Counted from the stretch's first letter, positions 35,503 through 45,773 are shown. The stretch is DNA of 64,000 bases from Caldicellulosiruptor owensensis OL (GCF_000166335.1 NC_014657.1:1904501-1968500); one strand, 5' to 3'. Program-made: numbers and translations. The notes: generated by a model from the letters alone, not told the origin.

Positions 35503-37539
35503 TTAAACTTCCACCATCCCAACTGTTTTAATCTGCACACCGGACAGTATCTCGTTGTAGGAAAGCACCACCACGTCAGGGAAGATGTTTTCAATAAGCC
35601 TTCTGAAATATAATCTCACTATCGGCGAACAAATGACTATTGGCTGAGCTGACACACTCACCAGTTTTTCCAAAATATTGCTAAGGTTGTTTATAAGCTT
35701 TTGGATATAATCAGGCGGGAGATTTAGAAAACTTCCCTGTTCAGTCTTTTGAATAGAATTCATTATCTTCTCTTCAACCTCAGGCGAAAGAGTAATCGCT
35801 TCAAGCACATCGCCAGAGACATACTTTTTGGTGATGTACCTTGCCATTGCTTGTCGTACATATTCTGTTAAGATATCGGTATCTTTTGTTGTCGGTGCCC
35901 AGTCAGCAAGCGTTTCTAATATGGTAACCATATCTCTTATAGAAATCCTCTCTTTTAAAAGGTTTGCCAAAACCTTCTGCACTTCCCCTACCGTCATAAG
36001 CTTTGGAATGAGCTCATCAACCACAACAGGATTTACTTCCTTGACATTATCAATTAACTTTTGCACATCCTGTCGTGTCAAAAGCTCATGAGCATACCGT
36101 CTTATTATCTCTGTGAGGTGAGTTGCTATAACAGATGGAAGGTCAACCACAGTGTATCCTGCCATCTCAGCCTTTTCTTTCAGAGAAGACGAAATCCAAA
36201 GTGCATCAAGTCCAAACGCAGGTTCTTTTGTAGGTATTCCTTCTATTTGTTCTATGACAAAACCCGGGTTTATTGCAAGAAGACTATCGCTCATAAGTTC
36301 TGCCCTTGCAACCTCAACACCCTTTATGTTTATCCGGTACTCATACGGTTTTAGTGCCATGTTGTCCCTGAGCCTGATCGTTGGAACAATAATCCCAAGC
36401 TCAAGCGCAAGCTGTCTTCTTATCATCACAACTCTTTCCAAAAGGTCTCCACCCTGATCTTTATCAGCAAGAGGAATTATTCCATATCCAAACTCAACCT
36501 CAATAGGGTCAACATACAAGAGATTTACAACATTTTCAGGCTTTCTTAGTTCTTCAACCTCTTTTTGTTCAATCTGTCTATCTTCAATACTTTCTATCTT
36601 TTTGAGGCTGCTGCTCATTTTAAACCCCATAGCTATCATGCTGCCAGATATGAAAAACAAGGAAATCTTTGGCATTGTCGGAATCAATGCAAGTACTGCC
36701 AAAATACCTCCAACAGTGTAAAGCACTTTCGGATGAAACTCAAACAGCTGTTTTATGAGACTTTCTGAGAGCTTGCTCTCATCTGCTGCTTTTGTTACAA
36801 CAATTCCTGTGGCAGTTGAAATAAGAAGCGCAGGTATCTGAGCTGCAATACCATCCCCAACAGACAAAAGAAGATATTTTTGTATTGCCTCAGTTACGTC
36901 TTCTCCTCTCATGGCAACACCAATTATAAGTCCACCCAGTGCATTAATAAATGTAATCAAGATTGCTGCAATAGCATCGCCTTTTACAAACTTGCTCGCA
37001 CCGTCCATCGCTCCATAAAAGTCTGCCTCTTTTTGAATCTTTTTTCTTCTCTCTCTTGCCTCCTCTTCAGTTATTATCCCTGCGTTAAGATCAGCATCAA
37101 CTGCCATTTGCTTGCCCGGCATTGCATCAAGTGTAAACCTTGCAGCAACCTCTGATACCCTCTCAGCACCTTTAGTTATTACTATAAACTGAACAATGAT
37201 TATAATGAAAAATATTATCACCCCGACAACAATGTTACTGCCTATAACAAAATTTCCAAAAGTATAAACTATTCTAACATTTTCGCCTTGACCTGTTAAT
37301 ATCTGCCTTGTTGTAGATATATTCAAAGCAAGTCTGAGCAGCGTTGTAAACAGAAGAAGTGATGGAAAAACTGAAAAATCTAAAGATTCTTTTATGTTTA
37401 TGCTGTTTAAAAATATAACAAGTGCAAGTGAAAGGTTGATCGCAATTAAAACGTCAAGCAAACTGGGTGGCACAGGAAGTATCATTGATAACACTATTAC
37501 TATTGCAAATACAGAAAAAGTTGCTCCTTTCAAGTTCAT
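35503..37539 (-). CDS. flhA: Flagellar export gate protein FlhA
   Basis: Integral membrane export gate subunit, 678 residues: about eight hydrophobic helices in the first 320 residues, then the cytosolic domain that docks chaperone-substrate complexes. The FHIPEP-like cytosolic loop holds MPGKQMAVDADLNAG near 150. Overlaps flhB by four bases. Confidence 0.96.
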   Translation of the reverse strand: MNLKGATFSVFAIVIVLSMILPVPPSLLDVLIAINLSLALVIFLNSINIKESLDFSVFPSLLLFTTLLRLALNISTTRQILTGQGENVRIVYTFGNFVIGSNIVVGVIIFFIIIIVQFIVITKGAERVSEVAARFTLDAMPGKQMAVDADLNAGIITEEEARERRKKIQKEADFYGAMDGASKFVKGDAIAAILITFINALGGLIIGVAMRGEDVTEAIQKYLLLSVGDGIAAQIPALLISTATGIVVTKAADESKLSESLIKQLFEFHPKVLYTVGGILAVLALIPTMPKISLFFISGSMIAMGFKMSSSLKKIESIEDRQIEQKEVEELRKPENVVNLLYVDPIEVEFGYGIIPLADKDQGGDLLERVVMIRRQLALELGIIVPTIRLRDNMALKPYEYRINIKGVEVARAELMSDSLLAINPGFVIEQIEGIPTKEPAFGLDALWISSSLKEKAEMAGYTVVDLPSVIATHLTEIIRRYAHELLTRQDVQKLIDNVKEVNPVVVDELIPKLMTVGEVQKVLANLLKERISIRDMVTILETLADWAPTTKDTDILTEYVRQAMARYITKKYVSGDVLEAITLSPEVEEKIMNSIQKTEQGSFLNLPPDYIQKLINNLSNILEKLVSVSAQPIVICSPIVRLYFRRLIENIFPDVVVLSYNEILSGVQIKTVGMVEV

Positions 37540-38636
37540 CTTATATTCACCTTCTGGTAATTTTTAAGGCTGTACACATACGCTAAAACTTCTGCAACTG
37601 CCTGGTAAAGCTCTGGAGGGATGAAATCGCCAATCTCACATATATTGTAAAGAGCTCTTGCAAGTTCCTTGTTTTCAACAATTTCAATATTGTATTTCAT
37701 TGCCTCCTGTTTTATCTTCAGGGCAATGTAGTCCTTACCCTTTGCAATCACTCTTGGCGCGTCAAACTTTTCCGGTTCATATAAAAGAGCAACTGCATAG
37801 TGTGTCGGGTTGGTTATGACAACATCAGCCCTGGGAAGCTGCTGGAACATTCTTTGAAGAGAAATCCTTCTTTGTCTTTCTCTTATCCTGGACTTTATCT
37901 GCGGATTTCCTTCTGTCTGTTTGAACTCTTCCTTTACCTCTTCCTTTGTCATCATAAGCTTTTTTTCGTACTGCCATCGCTGAAAAGTAAAATCTATTAT
38001 GGCTATTCCAAAAAACATTACTGACATCCACAAAATTAGATTGACCGCAGAATCAAAGGAAAACTTGACAATTGTAAGTACATTCATCTCATACATCTCT
38101 AAAAGCTTTTTTGCAAAGCTCTTTGTGTAGCTATATCCCGTATATCCGATTACAAGCACTTTTAGTATCGATTTTATAAGTTCAACAACAGAATTAATTG
38201 AAAATATTCTTTTAAACCCTTCAATAGGATTAATCTTTTGAAAACTAATTTTAAGTGACTCTGCTGTGATAAGGAAACTACCCTGAGCCCACTCTACTAT
38301 TGTTGCCACAAACATAACGGCAAGGCAAAAAGGAAGAACTATTTTTAAAGAAGTTGTCACTATCAAACCCAAAAGTCTACTTGCATCACGTACATTTTCG
38401 ATATTATAATCCAAATTGCCAAAAAAATATGTAGAAAACGCCTGTAAAGGTTGTGTAATTAACGAATACCCAAACTTCAAAAAAAGAATACTCATCAATA
38501 AAGCAAAAGCAGAGGTAACCTCTCTGCTTTTTGCTACCATACCACGTTTTCTTGCTTCCTGACGTTTTCTGGGGGTTGCCTTTTCTGTTTTAGTACTTGC
38601 TTCTGAAAATAGCTGAATATCAAATATTAGCCTCAC
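37536..38636 (-). CDS. flhB: Flagellar export switch protein FlhB
   Basis: A 366-residue export component with four membrane helices and a C-terminal domain that cuts itself at NPTH (276-279, between Asn276 and Pro277). Self-cleavage switches secretion from rod/hook to filament parts. Overlaps fliR and flhA by four bases each. Confidence 0.96.
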   Translation of the reverse strand: MRLIFDIQLFSEASTKTEKATPRKRQEARKRGMVAKSREVTSAFALLMSILFLKFGYSLITQPLQAFSTYFFGNLDYNIENVRDASRLLGLIVTTSLKIVLPFCLAVMFVATIVEWAQGSFLITAESLKISFQKINPIEGFKRIFSINSVVELIKSILKVLVIGYTGYSYTKSFAKKLLEMYEMNVLTIVKFSFDSAVNLILWMSVMFFGIAIIDFTFQRWQYEKKLMMTKEEVKEEFKQTEGNPQIKSRIRERQRRISLQRMFQQLPRADVVITNPTHYAVALLYEPEKFDAPRVIAKGKDYIALKIKQEAMKYNIEIVENKELARALYNICEIGDFIPPELYQAVAEVLAYVYSLKNYQKVNIR

Positions 38637-39415
38637 TTGATACCCCCTCTTAAAAATTCAAAAGTATACACTGATATTTTGTCAATCAAAACAAATACCA
38701 TTTTGTTCATGAAAGGAAGAATTATAACAAGTACCAAAAAACCAATTGCAATTTTTACAGGAAGACCCACCATGAACACGTTCATCTGTGGCACAGCACG
38801 CGACAGCACAGCTAAAATTATGTCCACAATAAGCATACTCATCAAAATTGGTAGGCTTAATTCAACCCCTATCAAAAAAAGTTCTGAAAAAAATCTCAAA
38901 AAACTCCAAGCAAATTCGGTTTTAAAACCTCCATATCCAATTGGAACAAGTTTGTAGCTATAAAATATAGCTCTTATGAGAAGATGATGAGCATCTGTAC
39001 CAAAAAACACAACAAGCATGTAAAGATATAAAAAATTTCCCAACAGAGGTACCTGAACCTCGCTCATAGGATCAACGACATTTGCCATCCCAAAACCTAT
39101 TGCATTGTCAATGATTTGACCTGCTAAAAGTATAGCTGAAAATATCATGTAAGATATATACCCTATTAAAAGTCCAATAATAAATTCTTTAATCACTACA
39201 AAGACATACTCAACAACATTATCAGGTATACTGTAGGTAAAATTGTAAGCTGTAAAAACAATCATACTCAAGAAAAATGCAAAACCAACTTTAAAGTAGG
39301 CAGGAATATTTCTTCTGCCGAATATTGGTGAGGCTATAAAAAGACCACTCATTCTTGCAAGTACAAGAAAAAATATATACGAGCTGCTCAAAAAGGCATT
39401 TACTATATCTGTCAT
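38633..39415 (-). CDS. fliR: Flagellar export protein FliR
   Basis: A 260-residue, highly hydrophobic export gate subunit with about six transmembrane helices; GMANVVDPMSEVQVP near 108 is a family stretch. Lies between fliQ and flhB, the conserved order. Confidence 0.95.
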   Translation of the reverse strand: MTDIVNAFLSSSYIFFLVLARMSGLFIASPIFGRRNIPAYFKVGFAFFLSMIVFTAYNFTYSIPDNVVEYVFVVIKEFIIGLLIGYISYMIFSAILLAGQIIDNAIGFGMANVVDPMSEVQVPLLGNFLYLYMLVVFFGTDAHHLLIRAIFYSYKLVPIGYGGFKTEFAWSFLRFFSELFLIGVELSLPILMSMLIVDIILAVLSRAVPQMNVFMVGLPVKIAIGFLVLVIILPFMNKMVFVLIDKISVYTFEFLRGGIK

Positions 39416-39434
39416 CTATGTCTTCCTCGAAAGT

Positions 39435-39704
39435 TTACTTTATAAACTGGTTTATATTAACCCATAAATACCTTGTAAACTCTACTACCTTTGCAAGCAT
39501 CCACTGCCCGAAAATCAAAAGAGAAAGAGCAATTGCAATCAGTTTAGGTACAAAAGTCAGTGTCTGCTCGTTTATCTGAGTAGCAGCCTGCAAAATAGAT
39601 ATAACTATACCCACTACCATTGATACAAGCAAAATAGGCCCCGCAACATAAAATGCTGTTAAAATCGCCTGTCTTGCAATCTCAAGTACAAGCTCTGTAT
39701 TCAT
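39435..39704 (-). CDS. fliQ: Flagellar export protein FliQ
   Basis: An 89-residue protein with two membrane helices; QAATQINEQTLTFVPK near 55 is typical of the family. I use the ATG at 39704; a GTG at 39710, two codons earlier, is equally possible from the ribosome-site spacing. Confidence 0.93.
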   Translation of the reverse strand: MNTELVLEIARQAILTAFYVAGPILLVSMVVGIVISILQAATQINEQTLTFVPKLIAIALSLLIFGQWMLAKVVEFTRYLWVNINQFIK

Positions 39705-39727
39705 AATCACATCTTCTCTCTTTTCTT

Positions 39728-40489
39728 TTATTTAAAACTTCTCACAAGCGATTCTACGACCAAATTCCATCCATCAACTAAAATAAATAATAATATTTTG
39801 AAAGGCAATGATATCATAACAGGTGGAATCATGAGCATACCCATTGACATTAAAATACTTGCAACAGTCATGTCAATTATTAAAAATGGTACATATATCA
39901 GAAATCCCATCTCAAATGCACTTTTTAGTTCACTTATTATAAAAGCAGGTACAACAACTCTTAGCGGAAGGTCTCTTATATTGGTGTTCGGATTTACATT
40001 ACCAAGTTTTACAAAAAGATCAAGATCTTTTTTACGCGTATTTTTTAACATAAACTCTTTTAAAGGCACCTCTGCCCTTTTAAGAGCCTCCTGAGATGTT
40101 ATTTCCCCGTTTATGTATGGCTGATAAGCCTGGGTATAAATTTTGTCAGTTACAGGCGCCATTACAAAAAAGGTTAGAAAGAGTGCAAGCCCAATTAAAA
40201 TCTGGTTTGGCGGCATCTGCTGGGTCCCTAACGCGTTTCGAACAAATCCAAGGACAATAAGTATCCTTGTAAATGATGTCATCATTATCAGGATAGATGG
40301 CACCAATGTCAATATGGTGAGAAATATTATAAGTTGCAGGGCAGATGATATATCATCCGGATTTTGTGGATTGCCAAGATTTATATTGATGTTTGCTGTC
40401 GCAAATGCCAATTCTTTTTTAAAACAAACAGTTATTAAAATTGAAAGTAGTGTCGATATAATATAAAGAGACTTACTTCTTTTCATCAT
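39728..40489 (-). CDS. fliP: Flagellar export protein FliP
   Basis: A core export-gate subunit. The N-terminal signal peptide is cut near LAFAT; MMTSFTRILIVLGFVRNALG (near 75) is the most conserved part. I choose the ATG at 40489 (253 residues), which has GAAGG eight bases upstream; a longer frame begins at 40510 within the end of fliO. Confidence 0.94.
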   Translation of the reverse strand: MMKRSKSLYIISTLLSILITVCFKKELAFATANININLGNPQNPDDISSALQLIIFLTILTLVPSILIMMTSFTRILIVLGFVRNALGTQQMPPNQILIGLALFLTFFVMAPVTDKIYTQAYQPYINGEITSQEALKRAEVPLKEFMLKNTRKKDLDLFVKLGNVNPNTNIRDLPLRVVVPAFIISELKSAFEMGFLIYVPFLIIDMTVASILMSMGMLMIPPVMISLPFKILLFILVDGWNLVVESLVRSFK

Positions 40490-40868
40490 CCTCTTTACCT
40501 TCACTGTCATTAATTAGGGTATAAAGATTTAATACTTTGTCTTTAAGGTCAAAAGATGAATTCATCTGTCCATCAATTACTTTTTTAAAACTTTGATGTT
40601 GCTCATCTAAATTAAGTATTTGTTCTTTACTAAATTCTCTTAAAAACGTAATGCTTTTTTGCGTCTTGCCAAGTAAAATAACCCTGTCACCAATCTCAAC
40701 AAGCACAAGCATGCTATCCTGAGAAAGGGGAAATAGGTCAATTACCTTAATATACTCCCCTTTCCTTCCAAGCATCTTTTTATTAACAACTCTAAGTATA
40801 TAATAGATAACGTATATGAGAAGACATATAATTACAAGCGCTAAAACTACTCTAAATCCAAGTTCCAT
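40473..40868 (-). CDS. fliO: Flagellar biosynthesis protein FliO
   Basis: A 131-residue FliO/FliZ-type protein: one N-terminal membrane helix (VVLALVIICLLIYVIYYIL), then a small cytosolic domain with LFPLSQDSMLVLVEIGDRVILLG-like features from residue 46. It supports FliP assembly; sequence conservation is low and position supports the call. Confidence 0.85.
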   Translation of the reverse strand: MELGFRVVLALVIICLLIYVIYYILRVVNKKMLGRKGEYIKVIDLFPLSQDSMLVLVEIGDRVILLGKTQKSITFLREFSKEQILNLDEQHQSFKKVIDGQMNSSFDLKDKVLNLYTLINDSEGKEDDEKK

Positions 40869-40900
40869 TTTTATATCTCTTTCTCCTCAAAATCAACTCT

Positions 40901-41263
40901 TTAGCCCAAAACTTTTTTGATTGCCTCAATAATCCTTTCTGCCTGGAAAGGTTTTACTATAAAATCACGTGCACCTGCCTGAATAGATTCTATAACCATT
41001 GCTTGCTGACCCATCGCAGAACACATAATTATCTTTGCCTGCGGGTCTATCTTTTTAATTTCTCTTACAGCCTGGATTCCGTCCATTTCAGGCATTGTAA
41101 TGTCCATCATTACAAGGTCAGGTTTTAGTTCTTTGTACATCTCAACAGCTTTAGCCCCGTTTTCTGCCTCGCCCGCAACTTCATAACCATTTTTTGTAAT
41201 AATATCTTTTAACATCATTCTCATAAAAGCTGCATCATCAACTATCAGAATCCTTTTTGCCAT
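40901..41263 (-). CDS. cheY: Chemotaxis response regulator CheY
   Basis: A stand-alone receiver domain of 120 residues. DD near 9-10, the phospho-acceptor Asp in VMMDITMPEMDG near 53, and Lys in FIVKPF near 104 are present. It takes phosphate from CheA and binds FliM/FliY. ATG at 41263 is preceded by GAGAGAG. Gap of 86 nt from fliY. Confidence 0.95.
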   Translation of the reverse strand: MAKRILIVDDAAFMRMMLKDIITKNGYEVAGEAENGAKAVEMYKELKPDLVMMDITMPEMDGIQAVREIKKIDPQAKIIMCSAMGQQAMVIESIQAGARDFIVKPFQAERIIEAIKKVLG

Positions 41264-41349
41264 CAATCTCTCTCCTTTTCAATGTAGTTCTTTTTTAATT
41301 GTAGTTTAAAAATCATTTTTTGCTTTTGAACAAATGACTTATTTATATT

Positions 41350-42480
41350 TTATAATCTATTTGATGGGTTGACAATATCAGTTATTCTTACACCAAAATT
41401 TTCATCAATTACCACAACCTCACCTTTAGCTATAACCTTACCGTTTACTAAAATATCAACAGGTTCACCTGCAAGTTTTTCAAGCTCAATAATTGAACCT
41501 GTTGAAAATTCCAAGATCTCTCTTACAAGTTTCTGTGTCCTTCCAAGTTCAACAGTAATCTCAAGCGGCACATCTAATATAAGCTCAATGTTCTCAGGAT
41601 ACTTTCTTTCTTCCTCTTCATCAAAACTTTCAAACTGTACAGGTGAAACATTGTAAACCTTCTGCGGCTGTTCTTTCTTCGGTGGTTGTGTATGAGACTG
41701 CGGCAATGTTTTTTGTTTATTTGTAGGCTGAGAAACAGGCTGTTTGAGTGCTTCTTCTTTTACAGGTTCATGATAAGCTTGTGCCGCCACTTCTGCCTGT
41801 CCATCAGAGGTACCAAGTGTATTTCTGAGCATAGCATCAACAAGCTGTTTCGCAAAGTCAACAGGTATAAGCTGCATAATCTGGCTATCTATTAAATCAC
41901 CTATGGTCATACGAAAAGCTATCTTAACAATCTCGTCAGCCCTTTTAAGCTCAGGTATCATCTCCTCGGCATTCTGGGCAAAATCAATTACAAATGCTTC
42001 GGGTGGATTTATATCAATCTTTAGATTTAACATAGAAGAAAGCGATGTAGAGGCAGACCCTACCATTTGATTCATCGCTTCCTGTATTGCCGAAAGCTGA
42101 AGTTCTGTCAGCTGCTCGGTAAACTCAATTTGACCTGTACCCCCCATCATGAGGTCTGCAATAATTTCAACATCTTCTTTCTTCAATATCAAAAGATTTA
42201 CGCCATCAAGCCCTTCTTTATAAACAACCTTTATTGCAACATATGGAACTGGAAACTCTTTTGGAAGCTCATCCCATTTTAAAACACTGACAACTGGCGT
42301 TGTAATGTTTACTTTTTGATTCAAGAGGATACTCAGCGTGGTCGCAGCTGTCCCCATTGAAATATTTCCAATTTCGCCCAATACATCTTTGTCTTGGTCA
42401 GATATTGTAGGTGATGATGACTCTTCACTCATTCCCCGCAAAAGAGCGTCTATTTCATCCTGAGAGAGTAAATCACTCAT
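41350..42480 (-). CDS. fliY: Flagellar motor switch phosphatase FliY
   Basis: A 376-residue fusion typical of Gram-positives and Thermotoga: an N-terminal CheY-P-binding peptide (SDLLSQDEIDALL), a CheC-type phosphatase domain with two ExxN motifs (EIGNISMG near 36 and EAMNQMVG near 133), a Gln/Pro-rich linker (about 235-285) and a C-terminal FliN domain (from 296). It replaces fliN in the C ring. Overlaps fliM by four bases. Confidence 0.95.
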   Translation of the reverse strand: MSDLLSQDEIDALLRGMSEESSSPTISDQDKDVLGEIGNISMGTAATTLSILLNQKVNITTPVVSVLKWDELPKEFPVPYVAIKVVYKEGLDGVNLLILKKEDVEIIADLMMGGTGQIEFTEQLTELQLSAIQEAMNQMVGSASTSLSSMLNLKIDINPPEAFVIDFAQNAEEMIPELKRADEIVKIAFRMTIGDLIDSQIMQLIPVDFAKQLVDAMLRNTLGTSDGQAEVAAQAYHEPVKEEALKQPVSQPTNKQKTLPQSHTQPPKKEQPQKVYNVSPVQFESFDEEEERKYPENIELILDVPLEITVELGRTQKLVREILEFSTGSIIELEKLAGEPVDILVNGKVIAKGEVVVIDENFGVRITDIVNPSNRL

Positions 42481-43466
42481 CTAAAATCCTCCCCCTCTTC
42501 TACCCGTGTAATTTTTATCGCTACCCTGCCTTCTTTTCGTCCTGGAACTCCATAAAATTTTAATTTGTTTCCAACATAAACTTCTATTTCCTGATTCTTT
42601 CTCCTGTCAAGTCTCAGCACATCACCCACCTGAAGCTCTAAAAATTCGCGAACTGTAATCTGTGTTCTTCCGAGCACTGCTTTCACTGTAACCCTTGTTC
42701 TCTCAATTTTTTTCTGCAAATACTCTTTTGTCTCCTCTGATGTTTCTTTAGCGGATGTTGAAAACCAAAACTTTGTTGAAAGCCTTGGCATTATCGGCTC
42801 AATTACCATATGCGGTAAACAAATATTTGCCATACCTTCTGCCTCGCCCACTTTCATGGCAATAGTTACAAGTGCAACTGTTTCGTTAGGTGATACTATC
42901 TGGGTAAACTGGGGGTTTGTTTCTATTTTTTCAAGTCGTGGTCTAAGTTGTATAATATTCTCCCATGCCTCCTGGAAATAATTAATAAGCTGTTGAAGTA
43001 ACCTTTCTATAAGTGCAAGCTCAATTTCAGTAAAAGTTCTTATCTTGTCTATTCCTTTACCAAATCCTCCAAGCACTCTATCAATCATAGCAAAGGCAAT
43101 CTCTGGTGCCATTTCGTATACAATACTTCCTTTTAACGGTGCAAAATTTACAATACCCATTACAACCGGATTTGAAAGAGAATTGCTAAACTCATAATAT
43201 GTCAGCTGTTCTACAGACAAAACATCCATCTGCACAACCGTTCTTAAATATCCAGATAAAAAGGTGGTGACAATCCGGGCGTAGTTTTCAAATATCATTT
43301 GAAGTGTTCTTAAATGATCTTTTGCAAATTTACTTGGTCTTTTGAAATCATACACCCTTATGTTTCTTTGTTGTTTCGGCTGTTGAATCTCCTCAATTGA
43401 AAGCTCACCTGATGTAAGTGAACGTAAAAGTTCATCTATTTCGCTTTGGGAAAGTATATCGCCCAT
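42477..43466 (-). CDS. fliM: Flagellar motor switch protein FliM
   Basis: A 329-residue switch protein. The N-terminal SQSEIDELL peptide binds CheY-P; a CheC-like middle domain and a C-terminal FliN-like domain (VTVKAVLGRTQITVREFLEL region near 254) follow. It sits in the C ring between FliG and FliY. Confidence 0.96.
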   Translation of the reverse strand: MGDILSQSEIDELLRSLTSGELSIEEIQQPKQQRNIRVYDFKRPSKFAKDHLRTLQMIFENYARIVTTFLSGYLRTVVQMDVLSVEQLTYYEFSNSLSNPVVMGIVNFAPLKGSIVYEMAPEIAFAMIDRVLGGFGKGIDKIRTFTEIELALIERLLQQLINYFQEAWENIIQLRPRLEKIETNPQFTQIVSPNETVALVTIAMKVGEAEGMANICLPHMVIEPIMPRLSTKFWFSTSAKETSEETKEYLQKKIERTRVTVKAVLGRTQITVREFLELQVGDVLRLDRRKNQEIEVYVGNKLKFYGVPGRKEGRVAIKITRVEEGEDFR

Positions 43467-43487
43467 ATTTTATTTTCACCACCTTTT

Positions 43488-43958
43488 TTACTGGATTATA
43501 AATTCACCAAAATTGACATTATATACTTTGTTGTCAAATATCTCATTCAGCCTATCTTTTATCTCCTTTCTGACCTTTTCTTTCCCTTCAGGCTTTAAAA
43601 GTTCGTCTGCTGTCTTGCTTCTCAAAACACTATCTATTATATCAGCAATCACAATGTTTTTTTCTTTCAATGTCTCAGATAGCTTCTTATCTGTCACCTC
43701 AAGCTGAACTGTTACCCTGATAATTCTTCCTGCATTTGTTTGAGTGTCCTGCAGGTTGCTCATTAAACCTTTACCATCACTTACATCGTACGTATAAAGT
43801 TTTTCCGGTTTTTTCTCAGCAGAAGTAGCTTTTGCAGCTGACGATGCAGGTGATAAATTCTTTATAACAGTTAAAAATCCTATTCCCATTCCCAGCATCA
43901 TTAGAAGAAGTAGAACAAGTAAAATGAGAATTACTGAGTTCATCTTTTCACCTTTCAT
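43488..43958 (-). CDS. fliL: Flagellar basal-body-associated protein FliL
   Basis: A 156-residue single-pass membrane protein that supports stators. The membrane helix is near 7-30 and the periplasmic FliL domain from about 50, ending NVNFGEFIIQ. The ATG at 43958 has GGAG eight bases upstream and overlaps flbD; an ATG five codons later is also possible. Confidence 0.92.
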   Translation of the reverse strand: MKGEKMNSVILILLVLLLLMMLGMGIGFLTVIKNLSPASSAAKATSAEKKPEKLYTYDVSDGKGLMSNLQDTQTNAGRIIRVTVQLEVTDKKLSETLKEKNIVIADIIDSVLRSKTADELLKPEGKEKVRKEIKDRLNEIFDNKVYNVNFGEFIIQ

Positions 43959-44182
43959 CTTTCATGCTCCTTTTTCAAAGGTTGTATATTAAATATAATA
44001 CCTTCAAAAATTCTTTTTTTATATTCAATGACCTTTTCAATAACCTCATCAACAGACTCTTTTACAACAAGTTTTACACCGTTAGTCAAAGTTATCACAG
44101 TGTCAGGTGTCGATTCAACAAACTCTATAAAATCAGCATTTACCACAAACTCTTTGTTGTTTATTCTTCTCAATTTTATCAT
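43955..44182 (-). CDS. flbD: FlbD family protein (SwrD-like)
   Basis: A 75-residue protein with the family pattern MIKLRRINNKEFVVNADFIE. In Bacillus SwrD raises motor power by an unclear route. The ATG at 44182 has GAGG about ten bases upstream; a TTG two codons earlier is weaker. Confidence 0.88.
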   Translation of the reverse strand: MIKLRRINNKEFVVNADFIEFVESTPDTVITLTNGVKLVVKESVDEVIEKVIEYKKRIFEGIIFNIQPLKKEHER

Positions 44183-44243
44183 ATACAATCAACCTCTTGA
44201 AGATATTGAAATAAAAAGATGTACCTGCTCTTTTCAAAGGGAA

Positions 44244-44277
44244 GGAGAAAAAGTTATATAAACCCACCTTTTTCTCC
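44244..44277 (-). repeat. Hairpin between flgE and flbD
   Basis: GGAGAAAAAG (44244-44253) and CTTTTTCTCC (44268-44277) form a 10-bp stem with a 14-base loop. The T run is inside the stem rather than after it, so it is not a standard terminator; it may be a processing or stability element in the long transcript. Confidence 0.4.
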
Positions 44278-44303
44278 CTCCCTCTACTTTTTATCTATCA
44301 CTC

Positions 44304-45773
44304 TTATCTCTTAATATTTACCAACTCCTGCAAGATCTCATCTGAAGAAGTTATAACTCTTGCATTTGCCTGATATCCTCTCTGGGTTACTATCATGTCT
44401 GTAAACTCTTTTGCCAAATCCACATTTGACATCTCAAGAGTCCCCTGAGATATTGTACCTCTCGAACCAGAACCAGGTGTTCCAATTTCTGGATCGCCTG
44501 AGTTTACTGTGTTTATATAAAGGTTATCTCCTATTCTTTGAAGTCCTGCAGGGTTTGCAAATGTGGCAACTGCAATCTGTCCGATTAGCTGGTTCAAACC
44601 ATTTGAATATACCCCTGTAATCTTGCCTGACGCGTCAACGTTAAACCCTTGCAAGTTACCTGCAGAATATCCTGTCATCTGTGCAACCCTTATTGAGCTT
44701 TCCATATTACCAAACTGTGTTATATTTTTGAGGAAAAATGCAAAATTTGTATTGTCATTAACATCAAACTCAGCACTGTTAACTTTAAATGTAATAGGAT
44801 TTACAACATCATTCTTAAATTTTATTGTAAAAGTTCCATCAGCTGTATTTATTATCCTGCCTCCAGTTATAGTTATACCCTCTACCTTATCGCTTGTGTT
44901 TTCATCGTCAAACACTTTACCAGCCTGACCGAAGATTATTGTACCAGTTGCAATAAAATTATCATAGTCGTTATTGGCATCCAACATTTCATCAACATAT
45001 ACATATTTCTCGTCCGGATTTTGAGCTGTTCCAACATTCTTCTTTACTCTTGGCGCATCTACATACCAGTTCCATGTATTGTCACCCGTTTTGACAAATG
45101 TAAGCTGAAAAGTATGCTCTTTACCCTGTGAATCATAAATCTTAAAACTCGTCGAATACTTGCTATCAGCCGGAACATTTAACAAATCCTCATATTTGGT
45201 TATCTGACCAGAATATGTTTTCAGGTCAGCACTTAAATTCCCATCAAAACTAATCTTATCTGTTGCCTTTGGTGGCAGAGTAGGAAATGCGAGTATATTT
45301 ATCTTTGAAGGCGATTTTGTGGTATCAATTTGATTGTTAACAGGGTCATACATCCATCCAAGAACATTTAAACCTGTTGCTGTTACCAAATTTCCCATTC
45401 TGTCTAAGCTGAAATTCCCCGCTCGAGTATATCGCGGGGCTTTTCCATCTCCACCTACAACAAAAAACCCATCACCTTCAATTGCCAGGTCTGTAGGATT
45501 ATCTGTCCTCTGAAGACTTCCTCTTGTCATATTCATGTCAGCAGATGCAACCGAAACACCAAGTCCAATCTGCATAGGGTTAGACCCGCCTCTTCCAGAG
45601 GCAGTATCTGGTGCTGATGCTGACTTTACCACAGAGGCAAAAACAGATGCAAATGTTACCCTGCTTGACTTAAAACCCACTGTATTTACATTGGCTATGT
45701 TATCACCAATCACATCCATCCTTGTCTGGTGAGCACGAAGCGCAGAGATGGATGAAAACATTGACCTCATCAT
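44304..45773 (-). CDS. flgE: Flagellar hook protein FlgE
   Basis: The hook subunit, 489 residues. The N-terminal MMRSMFSSISALRAHQTRMDVIG-like rod/hook motif (seen to residue 23) with DNIANVNTVGFK following and the C-terminal EMSNVDLAKEFTDMIVTQRGYQ form the coiled-coil ends; the variable middle domain is surface exposed. The start lacks a well-spaced ribosome site (GGGGG lies 12 nt upstream), and the gene has an unusual structured leader. Confidence 0.95.
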   Translation of the reverse strand: MMRSMFSSISALRAHQTRMDVIGDNIANVNTVGFKSSRVTFASVFASVVKSASAPDTASGRGGSNPMQIGLGVSVASADMNMTRGSLQRTDNPTDLAIEGDGFFVVGGDGKAPRYTRAGNFSLDRMGNLVTATGLNVLGWMYDPVNNQIDTTKSPSKINILAFPTLPPKATDKISFDGNLSADLKTYSGQITKYEDLLNVPADSKYSTSFKIYDSQGKEHTFQLTFVKTGDNTWNWYVDAPRVKKNVGTAQNPDEKYVYVDEMLDANNDYDNFIATGTIIFGQAGKVFDDENTSDKVEGITITGGRIINTADGTFTIKFKNDVVNPITFKVNSAEFDVNDNTNFAFFLKNITQFGNMESSIRVAQMTGYSAGNLQGFNVDASGKITGVYSNGLNQLIGQIAVATFANPAGLQRIGDNLYINTVNSGDPEIGTPGSGSRGTISQGTLEMSNVDLAKEFTDMIVTQRGYQANARVITSSDEILQELVNIKR

